From: Erwinia aphidicola
GTDB lineage: Bacteria; Pseudomonadota; Gammaproteobacteria; Enterobacterales; Enterobacteriaceae
NCBI RefSeq assembly: GCF_014773485.1
Contig: NZ_JACXBP010000003.1
Span: 248,001 to 312,000 of the forward strand
Reading direction: 5' to 3'
Length of the DNA: 64,000 bases
Part shown: piece by piece, positions 50,134-60,647 of the stretch
Layout: each line of letters opens with the position of its first letter
Position numbering within the stretch: position 1 is the first letter of the stretch
Made by a program: the position numbers and the translations under genes
Notes under the pieces: model-generated
Told to the model about the DNA's origin: nothing
The model's input: only the letters and a program-made list of their open reading frames with translations
Database searches by the model: none

Positions 50134-51351
50134 ATGACCCCAATTGATAAATCCAGCAAACTGGATAATGTGTGTTACGACATTCGCGGCCCGGTGCTGA
50201 AAGAAGCTAAGCGCCTCGAAGAAGAAGGTAATAAAGTCCTCAAGCTGAACATCGGCAACCCGGCGCCGTTTGGTTTTGAAGCCCCCGATGAGATTCTGGT
50301 GGATGTGATCCGCAATCTGCCAAGCGCTCAGGGCTACTGCGATTCCAAAGGGTTGTACTCGGCGCGTAAAGCGATCATGCAGCACTACCAGGCACGCGGC
50401 ATGCGTGATATCACCGTTGAAGATATCTACATCGGCAACGGCGTCTCTGAACTGATCGTACAGTCGATGCAGGCCTTGCTGAATACCGGTGACGAAATGC
50501 TGGTTCCGGCGCCGGATTATCCGCTGTGGACTGCGGCCGTCTCGCTTTCGGGTGGCAAAGCCGTTCACTACCTGTGTGATGAGTCCGCAGGCTGGTTCCC
50601 GGACCTTGATGATATCCGCAGCAAAATCACCCCGCGCACCCGCGGCATTGTGATTATCAACCCCAATAACCCGACCGGTGCCGTTTACAGCAAAGAGCTG
50701 CTGATGGAAGTGGTCGAGCTGGCGCGTCAGCACAACCTGATTATTTTCGCCGACGAAATCTACGACAAAATCCTTTACGATGCCGCACAGCACCACTCTA
50801 TTGCCGCGCTGGCGCCGGACCTGCTGACAATCACCTTTAACGGTCTGTCTAAAACCTATCGCGTCGCGGGCTTCCGCCAGGGCTGGATGGTCCTCAACGG
50901 GCCGAAGAAGCACGCCAAAGGCTATATTGAAGGTCTGGAGATGCTGGCCTCCATGCGCCTGTGCGCCAACGTTCCGGCACAGCACGCCATTCAGACCGCG
51001 CTGGGTGGCTATCAGAGCATCAGCGAATTTATCCAGCCTGGCGGCCGCCTCTATGAGCAGCGCAACCGGGCATGGGAGCTGATTAATGACATTCCGGGCG
51101 TGAGCTGCGTGAAGCCAGACGGCGCGCTGTATATGTTCCCGAAAATTGACAGCAAGAAGTTCAATATTCACGATGACCAGAAGATGGTGCTCGACTTCCT
51201 GCTGCAGGAAAAAGTGCTGCTGGTTCAGGGCACCGCCTTTAACTGGCCGTGGCCAGATCACGTGCGCATTGTCACGCTGCCGCGCGTTGATGAACTGGAT
51301 ATGGCGATTAACAAGTTTGGTCGTTTCCTCAGTGGCTACCGCCAGCTGTAA
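50134..51351 (+). CDS. alaA: Alanine aminotransferase AlaA
   Basis: 405 residues from ATG 50134, the E. coli length. Fold-type I PLP enzyme with [22 protein letters not shown] and the PLP lysine K240 in [17 protein letters not shown]. It makes alanine from pyruvate and glutamate. AAGG lies eight bases before the chosen start; an upstream in-frame start at 50077 lacks family support. Confidence 0.96.
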   Translation: MTPIDKSSKLDNVCYDIRGPVLKEAKRLEEEGNKVLKLNIGNPAPFGFEAPDEILVDVIRNLPSAQGYCDSKGLYSARKAIMQHYQARGMRDITVEDIYIGNGVSELIVQSMQALLNTGDEMLVPAPDYPLWTAAVSLSGGKAVHYLCDESAGWFPDLDDIRSKITPRTRGIVIINPNNPTGAVYSKELLMEVVELARQHNLIIFADEIYDKILYDAAQHHSIAALAPDLLTITFNGLSKTYRVAGFRQGWMVLNGPKKHAKGYIEGLEMLASMRLCANVPAQHAIQTALGGYQSISEFIQPGGRLYEQRNRAWELINDIPGVSCVKPDGALYMFPKIDSKKFNIHDDQKMVLDFLLQEKVLLVQGTAFNWPWPDHVRIVTLPRVDELDMAINKFGRFLSGYRQL

Positions 51352-51363
51352 TGTTCTCCCCAA

Positions 51364-51391
51364 AGAGCGGCTCAGGCCGCTCTTCGCATTT
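51364..51391 (+). terminator. Hairpin between alaA and yfbR
   Basis: AGAGCGGC-TCAG-GCCGCTCT (51364-51383) followed by TCGCATTTT. Likely a terminator for alaA, possibly incomplete. Confidence 0.6.
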
Positions 51392-51410
51392 TGTACCAGG
51401 GAAAATAATC

Positions 51411-52007
51411 ATGACCCAAAGCCACTTCTTCGCCCACCTCTCCCGCCTGAAGTTAATCAACCGCTGGCCGCTGATGCGCAACGTGCGCACGGAGAACGTT
51501 TCCGAACACAGCCTGCAGGTAGCGATGGTTGCCCATGCGCTGGCGGTCATCAAGAACAAAAAGTTTAATGGCAATCTCAATGCTGAACGCATCGCCATGA
51601 TGGCGATGTATCACGATGCCAGCGAAGTACTTACCGGCGATCTCCCCACCCCGGTGAAGTATTACAATGCGCAGATCGCCCACGAATATAAGAAAATCGA
51701 AAAGATAGCCCAGCGTAAGCTGATTGAGATGCTGCCGGAGGAGCTGCGCTCCGCCTATGCTCCGCTGATTGACGAGCATCAGCACAGCGAAGCCGAAACG
51801 GCGGTGGTGAAGCAGGCCGACGCGCTCTGTGCCTATCTGAAGTGTCTCGAAGAGCTGTCGGCGGGCAATAATGAGTTTCTGCTGGCCAAAGCGCGCCTGG
51901 AAAAGACGCTGGCACAGCGCCACAGCCCGGAGATGGACTACTTTGTAGAGGTATTTGTTCCGAGCTTTAGCCTGTCGCTGGATGAGATCAGTCAGGATTC
52001 GCTGTAA
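51411..52007 (+). CDS. yfbR: 5'-Deoxynucleotidase YfbR
   Basis: 198 residues, HD-domain phosphohydrolase. Metal ligands H33 (SEHSLQVA), H68-D69 (YHDASE) and D137 region (KQADALCAY) are present, with E72 and D77 as in the E. coli enzyme. It removes phosphate from deoxynucleoside 5'-monophosphates. Start ATG 51411. Confidence 0.95.
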   Translation: MTQSHFFAHLSRLKLINRWPLMRNVRTENVSEHSLQVAMVAHALAVIKNKKFNGNLNAERIAMMAMYHDASEVLTGDLPTPVKYYNAQIAHEYKKIEKIAQRKLIEMLPEELRSAYAPLIDEHQHSEAETAVVKQADALCAYLKCLEELSAGNNEFLLAKARLEKTLAQRHSPEMDYFVEVFVPSFSLSLDEISQDSL

Positions 52008-52012
52008 CCAGC

Positions 52013-52034
52013 AGGGCGTGGCGAACCACGCCCT
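52013..52034. terminator. Hairpin between convergent yfbR and hxpA
   Basis: AGGGCGTGG-CGAA-CCACGCCCT is a perfect nine-base stem with a tetraloop. U tracts are weak on both sides, but its place between two convergent stops suggests a terminator. Confidence 0.5.
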
Positions 52035-52043
52035 TTAAGCACT

Positions 52044-52703
52044 TTAGTGTTTACGGTGGACGTTGACGCTGCCGTCCGGATTCTTGTTGATGACCAACTC
52101 TTCCAGCGAGCTGAGCACCATATCGACATCTTCCAGCCGTGGCGAATCTGCCGGCGCGTTAACCGCGATCACATGACTGCCGGAAGCCAGACCGGAGAGG
52201 ATCCCGGCAGCGGCATCTTCCACCACCACGCACTCCTCCGGCTCCAGGTCGAGCAGCTGGGCGCCAAGCAGATAGGCATCCGGCTCCGGCTTGCCGCGCT
52301 CAACGCGCTCGGCGGTGACAAATGCCGCCGGGGCCGGTAAACCTGCCGCCGCATGGCGCGCGCTGGCAACGGGTACGGAACCTGAAGTGACGATCGCCCA
52401 GGGGATCTCCAGCTCGTCCAGCTGGCTTAGCAGCTCAACCGCACCGGGCAGGGCAACAATGCCGTCAATATCTTCAGCTTCCAGCTTTTCCAGCGCGATA
52501 AATTCCTGCTGAATCTCCTCCGCTGAAGCTCCGCTCATAAAGTGGCGCAGTGAGGTAATTGCCTGCTTACCGTGGATGAAGCCCAGCACCTCTTCAGGCG
52601 CGATCCCGTGGCGCTTACCCCAGTTTTTCCAGGCACGTTCAACTACCGCAAGGGAGTCAACTAACGTGCCATCCAGATCAAACAGAAAACCTTTACACTT
52701 CAC
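52044..52703 (-). CDS. hxpA: HAD-family sugar phosphatase HxpA (YfbT)
   Basis: 219 residues, HAD superfamily with nucleophile motif FDLDGTLVDS (D9, D11), TSGS motif II, KPEPDAYL motif III and VVVEDAAAG motif IV. E. coli HxpA dephosphorylates hexitol and hexose phosphates. The start is GTG 52703 with GGAAG five bases upstream, which places the family N-terminus correctly. 13 bases after yfbU. Confidence 0.92.
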   Translation of the reverse strand: MKCKGFLFDLDGTLVDSLAVVERAWKNWGKRHGIAPEEVLGFIHGKQAITSLRHFMSGASAEEIQQEFIALEKLEAEDIDGIVALPGAVELLSQLDELEIPWAIVTSGSVPVASARHAAAGLPAPAAFVTAERVERGKPEPDAYLLGAQLLDLEPEECVVVEDAAAGILSGLASGSHVIAVNAPADSPRLEDVDMVLSSLEELVINKNPDGSVNVHRKH

Positions 52704-52716
52704 CGCATCTTCCTTC

Positions 52717-53211
52717 TCAGGCGTTGATAACTTGCGCGATCTCGTTCGCACTCAGATGATACTGCCGGGGACAATTGTGCCACAGCGCGAGCATGCGTTG
52801 GTATTTTTCCCACATCGGCACCTGAGTATCAAACTCGTGGCTGCCCGCATCAAAGTGGGTGTAGCGCCCTTCAACCTCCACCAGAAAGCGCACATAGCCA
52901 AGATATCGCCCTTCAGAAGCGGCATCAAAGCCAGGGAATACCAGACGACGCAGCTCGATGCCCTGCGGTTCTTTCAGATTAGTCCAGGAGATATGCAGGG
53001 CGTGATACATCTCCATCATCGCGATCAGCGTGCGGCACTCCGCCTCCGGCAGCTGGCTAAAATCGTTATCCAGCTCGCGCATCTGCAGGCCAAAGCCGCG
53101 TTCGATAATGGTCTGATGGCGCTGGTAACGCGCGGCGTTATCCGGGTCGAGCATCGCCATCATCTGGTACTGATTGGAAAGAATTAAACGCTGGGCATGG
53201 GTCATGTCCAT
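52717..53211 (-). CDS. yfbU: YfbU family protein
   Basis: 164 residues, same as E. coli YfbU, with [35 protein letters not shown] and [10 protein letters not shown]. Function not established; the E. coli protein has been linked to cell death under RNA stress. ATG 53211 with GGAGGAG six bases upstream. Confidence 0.93.
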   Translation of the reverse strand: MDMTHAQRLILSNQYQMMAMLDPDNAARYQRHQTIIERGFGLQMRELDNDFSQLPEAECRTLIAMMEMYHALHISWTNLKEPQGIELRRLVFPGFDAASEGRYLGYVRFLVEVEGRYTHFDAGSHEFDTQVPMWEKYQRMLALWHNCPRQYHLSANEIAQVINA

Positions 53212-53333
53212 TTGGGGCTCCTCCGCCACGGGGAAAATAGTCAGTGGCGGCAGGATCTCACGGCGCGGGGAGAGGCTTCTTTGACGCAGCGCGGGTTTCC
53301 GGTGAGATCGTCACAGAAAACCCGCAAACGCGA

Positions 53334-53786
53334 TTAAAGGTCGTCGAGGAAGGTTTTATCCAGCTGCTTGAAGGCGCGCTTCAGCACGTCAGCCAGTGAC
53401 TGATAGGTTGGCTTGCCTTCCACCGGGGCAATGGCCTGGCCTGCGGCCTGCAATTTTTCACGCACGTCATGGAACCAGCCCAATAAAGAAGGCGGTAATG
53501 GCGTTACCGAGCGCTTGCCCAGCCACCACAGACCCTGCATCGGCAGGCTGCAGGCGAACAGCGCGGTGGCGACGGCCGGGCCCAGCTGCCCGCCAAGGGC
53601 GATCTGCCAGGTGAGGCTGAAAACAGCCACGGGCGGCATAATGCGGATTGCAAATCGTGTCGCACGCGTGACGCGATTTTCTGGAAACATAGGCGCAAGG
53701 CGTTTATCGACAGGCCATGTCTTCATGTAGTGCTGACCATGCTGGAACAGCTTAAACCAACCGACACTGCCGGATTCATTAGCCAT
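53334..53786 (-). CDS. yfbV: UPF0208 membrane protein YfbV
   Basis: 150 residues with two membrane helices (about 46-66 and 70-92) after a conserved start ([22 protein letters not shown]). In E. coli, YfbV is linked to insulating the Ter macrodomain (known for the family, not seen here). Divergent from ackA. Confidence 0.93.
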   Translation of the reverse strand: MANESGSVGWFKLFQHGQHYMKTWPVDKRLAPMFPENRVTRATRFAIRIMPPVAVFSLTWQIALGGQLGPAVATALFACSLPMQGLWWLGKRSVTPLPPSLLGWFHDVREKLQAAGQAIAPVEGKPTYQSLADVLKRAFKQLDKTFLDDL

Positions 53787-54118
53787 GGCTAACCTCAACT
53801 TCAGAGATAAATATTAAAAAAAAATTACAACTCACCAACTTTACCTAACATCATTCAAAATATTTTGTCTTTAAGGGTGACACTGGTTATCCTGTGCGCG
53901 TTTTAGGCCCTGGACAGCGAGCAATCCTGGTCAACATTCGGCCAAGCCATGAAAAAGCGCATCAGATTTAAAAAAAATCGTAAAGTTTCCAAAATTTTTT
54001 GCTTTCGGACAAAACTTTCCGGCAGCATGATGTTCATCATTAATGTACCAGCTTTCATGCGCTACGCTGATAGTCTGTTTGACTTTTATTTCGCCACTTT
54101 TAATAAATAGGACCTTCC
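53787..54118. promoter_or_regulatory. Divergent yfbV-ackA promoter region
   Basis: 332 bases, A+T rich in 53810-54010, between two divergent genes. AATAGGACC precedes the ackA ATG as ribosome site. No specific operator recognised. Confidence 0.5.
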
Positions 54119-55321
54119 ATGTCGAGTAAGTTAGTACTGGTTCTGAACTGCGGTAGTTCTTCCCTGAAGTTTGCCATTATCGATCCGGCAAACGGCGACG
54201 AATACCTGTCAGGTTTAGCTGAATGTTTCCACCTGCCGGAAGCCCGCATTAAGTGGAAACTGGAAGGCGCTAAACAAGAAGCGGCTCTGGGTGCAGGCGC
54301 AGCGCACAGCGAAGCACTGAACTTCATGGTTAAAACTATTCTGGCACAAAAACCAGAACTGTCGGCACAAATCGTTGCTATCGGTCATCGCATCGTTCAC
54401 GGTGGCGAAAAGTTAACGCAGTCCGTAGTGATTGACGAATCCGTCATCCAGGGTATCAAAGACGCCTCTTCATTTGCACCGCTGCACAACCCGGCGCACC
54501 TGATCGGCATCGACGAAGCGCTGAAAAACTTCCCGCACCTGTCAGATAAAAATGTGGCTGTTTTCGACACCGCTTTCCATCAGACTATGCCGGAAGAGTC
54601 TTATCTCTATGCCCTGCCGTACAAATTGTACAAAGAGCACGGCGTTCGCCGCTATGGCGCGCACGGTACCAGCCACTTCTACGTGACGCAGGAAGCGGCC
54701 AAAGTGCTGAATAAGCCGGTGTCCGAGCTGAACATCATCACCTGTCACCTGGGTAACGGTGGTTCGGTTTCCGCTATCCGTAACGGCGAGTGCGTTGACA
54801 CCTCCATGGGTCTGACCCCGCTGGAAGGCCTGGTGATGGGGACCCGCAGCGGTGATATCGACCCGGCGATTATCTTCTTCCTGCACGATACGCTCGGCAT
54901 GAACGTGGATGCGATCAACAAGATGCTGACCAAAGAGTCTGGCCTGCTGGGCCTGACCGAAGTCACCAGCGACTGCCGCTATGTGGAAGATAACTACGAT
55001 ACCAAAGCCGATGCCAAACGTGCGATGGACGTTTACTGCCACCGCCTGGCGAAATATATCGGCTCTTATGCCGCGCTGATGGATGGCCGTCTGGACGCGG
55101 TGATCTTCACCGGCGGGATTGGTGAGAATGCCGCGATGGTGCGCGAGCTGTCGCTGGCGAAGCTCGGCCTGCTGGGCTTCGAAGTGGACCACGAACGCAA
55201 CCTGGCCGCGCGCTTCGGCAAATCCGGCTTCATCAACAAAGAGGGCACCCGCCCGGCGCTGGTTATCCCAACCAACGAAGAGTTGGTCATCGCGCAGGAC
55301 GCAGACCGTCTCACCGCATAA
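54119..55321 (+). CDS. ackA: Acetate kinase
   Basis: 400 residues, as in E. coli. ASKHA fold with [12 protein letters not shown] phosphate-1 motif, [35 protein letters not shown] and FTGGIGENA adenosine motif. It makes ATP and acetate from acetyl phosphate. Start ATG 54119; forms a unit with pta 121 bases downstream. Confidence 0.98.
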   Translation: MSSKLVLVLNCGSSSLKFAIIDPANGDEYLSGLAECFHLPEARIKWKLEGAKQEAALGAGAAHSEALNFMVKTILAQKPELSAQIVAIGHRIVHGGEKLTQSVVIDESVIQGIKDASSFAPLHNPAHLIGIDEALKNFPHLSDKNVAVFDTAFHQTMPEESYLYALPYKLYKEHGVRRYGAHGTSHFYVTQEAAKVLNKPVSELNIITCHLGNGGSVSAIRNGECVDTSMGLTPLEGLVMGTRSGDIDPAIIFFLHDTLGMNVDAINKMLTKESGLLGLTEVTSDCRYVEDNYDTKADAKRAMDVYCHRLAKYIGSYAALMDGRLDAVIFTGGIGENAAMVRELSLAKLGLLGFEVDHERNLAARFGKSGFINKEGTRPALVIPTNEELVIAQDADRLTA

Positions 55322-55332
55322 TAAACGATTCT

Positions 55333-55363
55333 CTCCGTCAGCTCAGGCTGGCGGAGTTGTTTT
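55333..55363 (+). terminator. Hairpin between ackA and pta
   Basis: CTCCGTCAGC-TCAG-GCTGGCGGAG (55333-55356, one G:U pair) followed by TTGTTTT. Probably an attenuator that lowers pta read-through or stabilises ackA mRNA. Confidence 0.65.
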
Positions 55364-55442
55364 AGACACCAAGAAATTTGTATAGCCCTTGCTACTGGAG
55401 CAGCTGCTCTACGTGTGCAGGCTAAAGTCATGAGGAGTTATT

Positions 55443-57587
55443 GTGTCCCGTACAATCATGCTCATCCCTACCGGCACCAGCGTCGGCCTGACCAGCGTCA
55501 GCCTCGGCGTTATTCGTGCTATGGAACGTAAAGGCGTGCGTCTTAGCGTCTTCAAGCCTATCGCCCAGCCGCGCGCGGGTGGCGACAGCCCGGATCAGAC
55601 CACCACTATCATCCGTAAAAACTCCAGCATTCCCGCCGCCGTGCCGCTGGCCATGAGCCGCGTGGAATCCCTGCTGGGCTCCAATCAGCAGGACGTGCTG
55701 ATGGAAGAGATCATCGCCAACTACCATGAAAACACCAAAGACGCAGAGGTCGTGTTGGTCGAGGGCCTGGTGCCGACGCGCAAACATCAGTTTGCCTCGG
55801 CGCTAAACTATGAAATCGCCAAAACCCTGAATGCGGAAATCGTCTTCGTGATGTCGCTGGGCAATGACTCGCCGGCGCAGCTGAAAGAGCGTATCGAACT
55901 GACCCAGAGCAGCTTCGGCGGCAGCAAAAATAAAAACATCACCGGCGTGATCATTAACAAGCTGAACGCACCTGTTGACGATCAGGGCCGTACGCGCCCG
56001 GATCTTTCCGAGATCTTCGACGACTCCACCAAAGCCAGCGTCGCGAATATCGATCCCAAGCAGCTGTTCGCTAACAGCCCGCTGCCGGTTCTGGGCTGCG
56101 TGCCGTGGAGCTTCGAGCTGATCGCCACCCGCGCCATTGATATGTGCCGTCACCTTGACGCCCGCATCATTAACGAAGGTGAGATCGCCACCCGCCGCGT
56201 GAAATCCGTGACCTTCTGTGCACGCAGCATTCCCCACATGCTGGAGCACTTCCGTCCGGGTTCCCTGCTGGTGACCTCTGCCGACCGCCCTGACGTGCTG
56301 GTTGCAGCCTGCCTTGCGGCGATGAACGGCGTTGAGATTGGTGCCATCCTGCTGACCGGTGGTTACGCGATTGATGCCCCCATTCAGAAGCTGTGTGAAC
56401 GCGCCTTCCAGACTGGCCTGCCGGTATTTATGGTCGACACTAACACCTGGCAGACCTCCCTTAGCCTGCAGAGCTTCAACCTGGAAGTACCCAGCGACGA
56501 TACCCAGCGTATTGAGCGCGTGCAGGAGTACGTGGCCAGCCACATTGACGCAGACTGGATCGAGTCGCTGACCGCCGCTTCCGAACGCAGCCGTCGCCTC
56601 TCTCCTCCGGCCTTCCGCTACCAGCTCACCGAGCTGGCGCGTAAAGCGGGCAAGCGCATCGTGCTGCCGGAAGGCGACGAACCTCGCACCGTGAAAGCGG
56701 CGGCTATCTGTGCCGAACGCGGCATCGCCACCTGTGTCCTGCTGGGCAACCCGGAAGAGATCCAGCGCGTGGCCGCAGCTCAGGGCGTTGAGCTGGGTAA
56801 AGGCATTGAGATTGTTGACCCGGAAGCCGCACGTGAAAACTACGTGGCGCGCCTGGTAGAGCTGCGTAAGAGCAAAGGCATGACCGAAGTGGTCGCGCAG
56901 GAGCAGCTGGAAGATAACGTGATGCTCGGCACCATGATGCTGGAGCGTGGCGAAGTGGACGGCCTGGTTTCCGGTGCGGTTCACACCACTGCCAACACTA
57001 TCCGCCCGCCGCTGCAGCTGATTAAAACCGCGCCGAACAGCTCGCTGGTCTCGTCGGTGTTCTTTATGCTGCTGCCTGAGCAGGTGCTGGTGTATGGCGA
57101 CTGCGCCATCAACCCGGACCCGAATCCGGAACAGCTGGCAGAGATTGCGATTCAGTCCGCCGACTCCGCGCTGGCGTTTGGCATCGAGCCGCGCGTGGCG
57201 ATGATCTCCTACTCCACCGGTAACTCAGGTGCCGGTAGCGACGTTGAGAAAGTGCGTGAAGCGACGCGTATCGCGCAGGAAAAACGCCCTGACCTGGTGA
57301 TCGACGGTCCACTGCAGTATGACGCAGCGATTATGGCCGACGTGGCGAAATCTAAAGCGCCAAACTCCCCGGTTGCCGGCCGTGCGACCGTGTTCATCTT
57401 CCCGGATCTGAACACCGGTAATACCACTTACAAAGCGGTACAGCGCTCTGCGGACCTGATCTCAATCGGGCCAATGCTGCAGGGGATGCGCAAGCCGGTC
57501 AACGACCTGTCGCGTGGCGCACTGGTCGACGATATCGTCTACACCATCGCGCTGACGGCGATCCAGTCGAAGCAGGCGGAAGGGTAA
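55443..57587 (+). CDS. pta: Phosphate acetyltransferase
   Basis: 714 residues, as in E. coli. N-terminal BioD-like P-loop domain ([20 protein letters not shown]), a DRTGG domain, and the C-terminal catalytic phosphotransacetylase domain ([41 protein letters not shown]). Converts acetyl-CoA to acetyl phosphate. Start is GTG 55443, with GAGG seven bases upstream. Confidence 0.98.
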   Translation: MSRTIMLIPTGTSVGLTSVSLGVIRAMERKGVRLSVFKPIAQPRAGGDSPDQTTTIIRKNSSIPAAVPLAMSRVESLLGSNQQDVLMEEIIANYHENTKDAEVVLVEGLVPTRKHQFASALNYEIAKTLNAEIVFVMSLGNDSPAQLKERIELTQSSFGGSKNKNITGVIINKLNAPVDDQGRTRPDLSEIFDDSTKASVANIDPKQLFANSPLPVLGCVPWSFELIATRAIDMCRHLDARIINEGEIATRRVKSVTFCARSIPHMLEHFRPGSLLVTSADRPDVLVAACLAAMNGVEIGAILLTGGYAIDAPIQKLCERAFQTGLPVFMVDTNTWQTSLSLQSFNLEVPSDDTQRIERVQEYVASHIDADWIESLTAASERSRRLSPPAFRYQLTELARKAGKRIVLPEGDEPRTVKAAAICAERGIATCVLLGNPEEIQRVAAAQGVELGKGIEIVDPEAARENYVARLVELRKSKGMTEVVAQEQLEDNVMLGTMMLERGEVDGLVSGAVHTTANTIRPPLQLIKTAPNSSLVSSVFFMLLPEQVLVYGDCAINPDPNPEQLAEIAIQSADSALAFGIEPRVAMISYSTGNSGAGSDVEKVREATRIAQEKRPDLVIDGPLQYDAAIMADVAKSKAPNSPVAGRATVFIFPDLNTGNTTYKAVQRSADLISIGPMLQGMRKPVNDLSRGALVDDIVYTIALTAIQSKQAEG

Positions 57588-57596
57588 TCGCGCAGC

Positions 57597-57671
57597 CGGG
57601 TCAGGCAGCCTGTCCCTACCCGGCCCTTTTACACATCGTCGTTACCCCGCAGGGGCGAGGCATGCCTCGCC
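57597..57671. repeat. Degenerate dispersed palindromes downstream of pta
   Basis: GGGTCAGGCAGCCTGTCCCTAC (57598-57619, a worn copy of the GGGTCGGGCATGCCC family) is followed by GGCGAGGCATGCCTCGCC (57654-57671). Confidence 0.65.
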
Positions 57672-57680
57672 TTTTTTATT
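57654..57680 (+). terminator. pta terminator
   Basis: Perfect stem GGCGAGGCATGCCTCGCC followed by TTTTTTATT; it appears to be a repeat element used as a terminator. Confidence 0.85.
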
Positions 57681-57688
57681 GACTGAAT

Positions 57689-58774
57689 TTACTGGAGCAC
57701 CACATCCAGCGCCCGCAGATGCTGCGGCTGCCACGACAGCAGCACTTCACTACCAGGCTGCCAGCGGCTGTCCATTTTGGCGGGTGACAGCTTGACCATA
57801 AAGTTCCCCTGCCCTGCGACTTCCGTCAGCATCCGCACGTGATCCCCCAGATAGATAAACTGCTGAACCCGCGCCTTCACCTGCTGATCGCCCTGTTCCG
57901 GCGCATTGACGTTAATGCGCTCCGGGCGGATGCTGAGCTGGATTTTCTTACCCGGCGAACTTGGGCGCACCTTAAGCGCATCCAGCTCGCCGCCATCGTC
58001 CAGCTTCACGCGGTAGTAGTCGCCCTGCACCGAGACCTGAGTCGCCAGCAGGTTGTTATTTTCGCCGATAAACTGCGCGACGAAAGCATTCGCCGGCTGC
58101 TCATAAAGCGTGCCGGGGCTGTCCATCTGCTGGATCATGCCGTCGTTGAATACCGCCACCCGGTTCGACATGGTCATCGCTTCGCTCTGGTCGTGCGTAA
58201 CGTAGACGATGGTCAGACCCAGCATTTCGTGCAGCTGTTTAATCTCCAGCTGCATATGCTCGCGCAGCTGCTTATCCAGCGCACCCAGCGGCTCATCCAT
58301 CAGTACCAGCTTAGGTTCAAACACCAGCGCACGCGCCAGGGCCACGCGCTGCTGTTGCCCACCCGACATCTGCGCCGGATAGCGATCGGCCAGCGACGTC
58401 AGCTTAATCATATCGAGAATGCGCGACACCCGATCTTTGATATCCGCCTTGTTCATGCGGCGGATCGACAGCGGGAATGCCAGGTTTTCCGCCACGGTCA
58501 TATGGGGAAACAGCGCATAATTCTGGAATACCATGCCGATATCACGCTGGTGCGGCGGCAGGGTATGCAGCGGTTTCTCGCGTAGAAAAATCTCGCCATC
58601 GGTCGGAGTTTCAAAGCCAGCGAGCATCATCAGGCTGGTGGTTTTTCCAGATCCAGATGGCCCTAAAAGCGTTAAAAACTCACCCTCCTGCACCTCAAGA
58701 TTCAGGTTGCGAACCACCAGCTTTTCGCCGTCGTAGCTCTTTTTGATGTTCTTAAAACTCACCAGGGATCTCAT
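57689..58774 (-). CDS. PotA-like ABC transporter ATPase (polyamine/opine-type uptake)
   Basis: 361 residues. Walker A GPSGSGKT at 38-45, Q-loop VFQNYALFPHMTV, signature MSGGQQQRVALARAL, Walker B LVLMDEPLGALD and switch histidine in VYVTHD, then a C-terminal TOBE regulatory domain (about 285-360). Family members energise spermidine/putrescine-type uptake. The matching binding protein (61978) and permease (63088) lie on the other strand beyond the regulator and aminotransferase, so this is probably their ATPase. Confidence 0.85.
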   Translation of the reverse strand: MRSLVSFKNIKKSYDGEKLVVRNLNLEVQEGEFLTLLGPSGSGKTTSLMMLAGFETPTDGEIFLREKPLHTLPPHQRDIGMVFQNYALFPHMTVAENLAFPLSIRRMNKADIKDRVSRILDMIKLTSLADRYPAQMSGGQQQRVALARALVFEPKLVLMDEPLGALDKQLREHMQLEIKQLHEMLGLTIVYVTHDQSEAMTMSNRVAVFNDGMIQQMDSPGTLYEQPANAFVAQFIGENNNLLATQVSVQGDYYRVKLDDGGELDALKVRPSSPGKKIQLSIRPERINVNAPEQGDQQVKARVQQFIYLGDHVRMLTEVAGQGNFMVKLSPAKMDSRWQPGSEVLLSWQPQHLRALDVVLQ

Positions 58775-58914
58775 AGTATTCTCTCGTCAAGCGGGGGAAA
58801 AACCTCTCAGGCACGCTTTGTGCATTACCTGCACCGGGCGCATCTGTCGGGTGGCTCTTTTTTAGCTCTACCACAACGAATTTCGCTTCGACAAGCAGAA
58901 TTTGACAAAATCAC

Positions 58915-58947
58915 AAAAAAAAAGCCTGAGAGCAGATCTCCCAGGCT
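58915..58947 (-). terminator. Terminator of the MocR-type regulator gene
   Basis: AGCCTGAGAG...CTCCCAGGCT stem (58923-58947) with a run of T's on the minus strand (58915-58922), about 75 bases after the stop. Confidence 0.85.
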
Positions 58948-59020
58948 ATTGTTTTATATTGTTTTTTATCTTTGCACCAGATCAGGTCATACAAATAACC
59001 CGCAGAATCAGGCTATTCGC

Positions 59021-60529
59021 TCAGTCCGCACTGCGCTGGTGCAATTGCGCCGACTGCAGGCGACGGTTGAGACAGGCGAGCACGGGGGCAAATTTCTCCG
59101 CCATCTGCTGCTCCTCGACGCAGGCATAACCCAACAACAGCCCGCGCCGCGTGGTACCCAGCAGGTAATAGGCCGAGAGCGGGCGGGTCAGCACGCCGTT
59201 TTGCTCCAGCTCGGCGCTGAGCGCCACATCGTCAATATTATCGGGCAGGGAGAGGATCAGGTGCAGCCCGGCATTGCTCTGCTGAGCGATAAAACTCTCC
59301 CCCAGGCTCTCCTTGATGACCCGCACCAGCTCCGCGCGGCGGCGGCTGTAGAGCTGGCGCATCTTGCGCACGTGCGCCGCGTAATGCCCCTCGCGAATGA
59401 ACTCCGCCAGCGTCAACTGCACCAGCCCATTGCCACCGCGATACAGTTCGGAGTGAGCCATCTTCATGCGCGCCGCCAGCGCTTTCGGCACCACCATGTA
59501 GCTCAGGCGCAGCCCGGGGTAGAGCGTTTTGCTGAAGGTACCGAGATAAATTACCGGTGCATCCGGTGCCAGCCCCTGCAAGGCCGGGATCGGCGACTCG
59601 GCAAAGCGAAACTCACCGTCGTAATCATCCTCCACCACCCAGCTGCCCGCGCTTTGCGCCAGCGCCAGCAGCTGGTGCCGCCGCTGCAGGCTCATCACCG
59701 AACCGAGCGGATACTGGTGCGAAGGCGTGACGCAGATCAGGCGCGGCGGGCGCAGCTCCGCGCTAAGGTCCGGCAGCGTCATGCCCTGCTCATCCACCGC
59801 CGTCGGCAGCAGGTCGATACCGTTGACCGCCAGCACGTTGCGGATCCCCCAATAGCCCGGCTCCTCAATCCACGCGCGGTCGCCCGGGTCGCAGAGCATT
59901 TTCGCCAGCAGGTCCAGCGCCTGGTGCGTTCCGGCAGTGATCAGAATCTGCTCCGGCGTGCAGTTGACCGAGCGGATTACCCGCAGATAGTCGGCTAACG
60001 CCTGCTGCAACTCTAGGCAGCCGCCGTGGCTGGAGTAGCTCAGCGCCTCCACCGGCATACGGCGGCTAAGCCGCAGGTGGATCTTGCGCCAGATGTCGTG
60101 CGGCATATGGCTGACATCCGGCACTCCGGGCATAAACGCCCCCCACTGATGCGGCCCGGCCCCGCTGCGCGTCAGCAGCCGTGAACCACGGCTGGAGAAG
60201 CGCACAAAGTTAAATGGCTTGCCGGCGCTGACCGGTAATTCATCGGTTTCCGGCACCGCTTCCGGCAGTGAGTCGCTGACGAAGGTACCACTTCCGGTGC
60301 GCGTCTGCAGATAGCCCTCGGACTGCAGCTGCTCGTAGGCTGCCAGCACGGTATTACGTGAGACCGACAGCTCGCGCGCCAGGTCGCGCGTGGCGGGCAG
60401 GCGGCTGCCGGTGGCAATGGATCCATCCTGAATCGCACACTGCAGCACGTCGTACAAACGTTTGCCCAGCGCCCCATTAGGGTTCCGGGCTAAGCGGTGT
60501 GCAAGCAGGTCTCCGAGTAACGTTCGCAA
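59021..60529 (-). CDS. MocR/GabR-type PLP-dependent transcription regulator
   Basis: 502 residues. N-terminal GntR winged helix (about 22-82, GSRLPATRDLARELSVSRNTVLAAYEQL) fused to a fold-type I aminotransferase domain (about 130-490) with PLP lysine K334 in YLGTFSKTLYPGLRLSYM. Such proteins sense an amine or PLP adduct and regulate an adjacent gene. TTG start at 60529 has AAGGA seven bases upstream and no better ATG is present. It is divergent from the aminotransferase gene, its most likely target. Confidence 0.88.
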   Translation of the reverse strand: MRTLLGDLLAHRLARNPNGALGKRLYDVLQCAIQDGSIATGSRLPATRDLARELSVSRNTVLAAYEQLQSEGYLQTRTGSGTFVSDSLPEAVPETDELPVSAGKPFNFVRFSSRGSRLLTRSGAGPHQWGAFMPGVPDVSHMPHDIWRKIHLRLSRRMPVEALSYSSHGGCLELQQALADYLRVIRSVNCTPEQILITAGTHQALDLLAKMLCDPGDRAWIEEPGYWGIRNVLAVNGIDLLPTAVDEQGMTLPDLSAELRPPRLICVTPSHQYPLGSVMSLQRRHQLLALAQSAGSWVVEDDYDGEFRFAESPIPALQGLAPDAPVIYLGTFSKTLYPGLRLSYMVVPKALAARMKMAHSELYRGGNGLVQLTLAEFIREGHYAAHVRKMRQLYSRRRAELVRVIKESLGESFIAQQSNAGLHLILSLPDNIDDVALSAELEQNGVLTRPLSAYYLLGTTRRGLLLGYACVEEQQMAEKFAPVLACLNRRLQSAQLHQRSAD

Positions 60530-60554
60530 AATTGGTTCCTTGAAATAAAAAAAA

Positions 60555-60566
60555 CTGGATCTGGTT
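60555..60566. promoter_or_regulatory. Direct repeat CTGGAT-CTGGTT in the divergent promoter
   Basis: Two adjacent CTGG(A/T)T hexamers between the regulator and aminotransferase genes. MocR-family regulators such as TauR recognise CTGGAC-type direct repeats, so this is a candidate operator. Short and unproven. Confidence 0.35.
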
Positions 60567-60647
60567 TATAAACCCCCGAAAAAGCTACAAAACAGGGAGA
60601 GCTGAGAATGTGTGAAGTTTATACCTAAAATTTGACGAGGTAACACC

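Noticed and set aside
50086-51363. 425-codon open frame opposite alaA
   Set aside because: Complete overlap with the unmistakable alaA gene; no recognisable domain or ribosome site.
55803-56984. 393-codon minus-strand frame inside pta
   Set aside because: Antisense shadow of pta.
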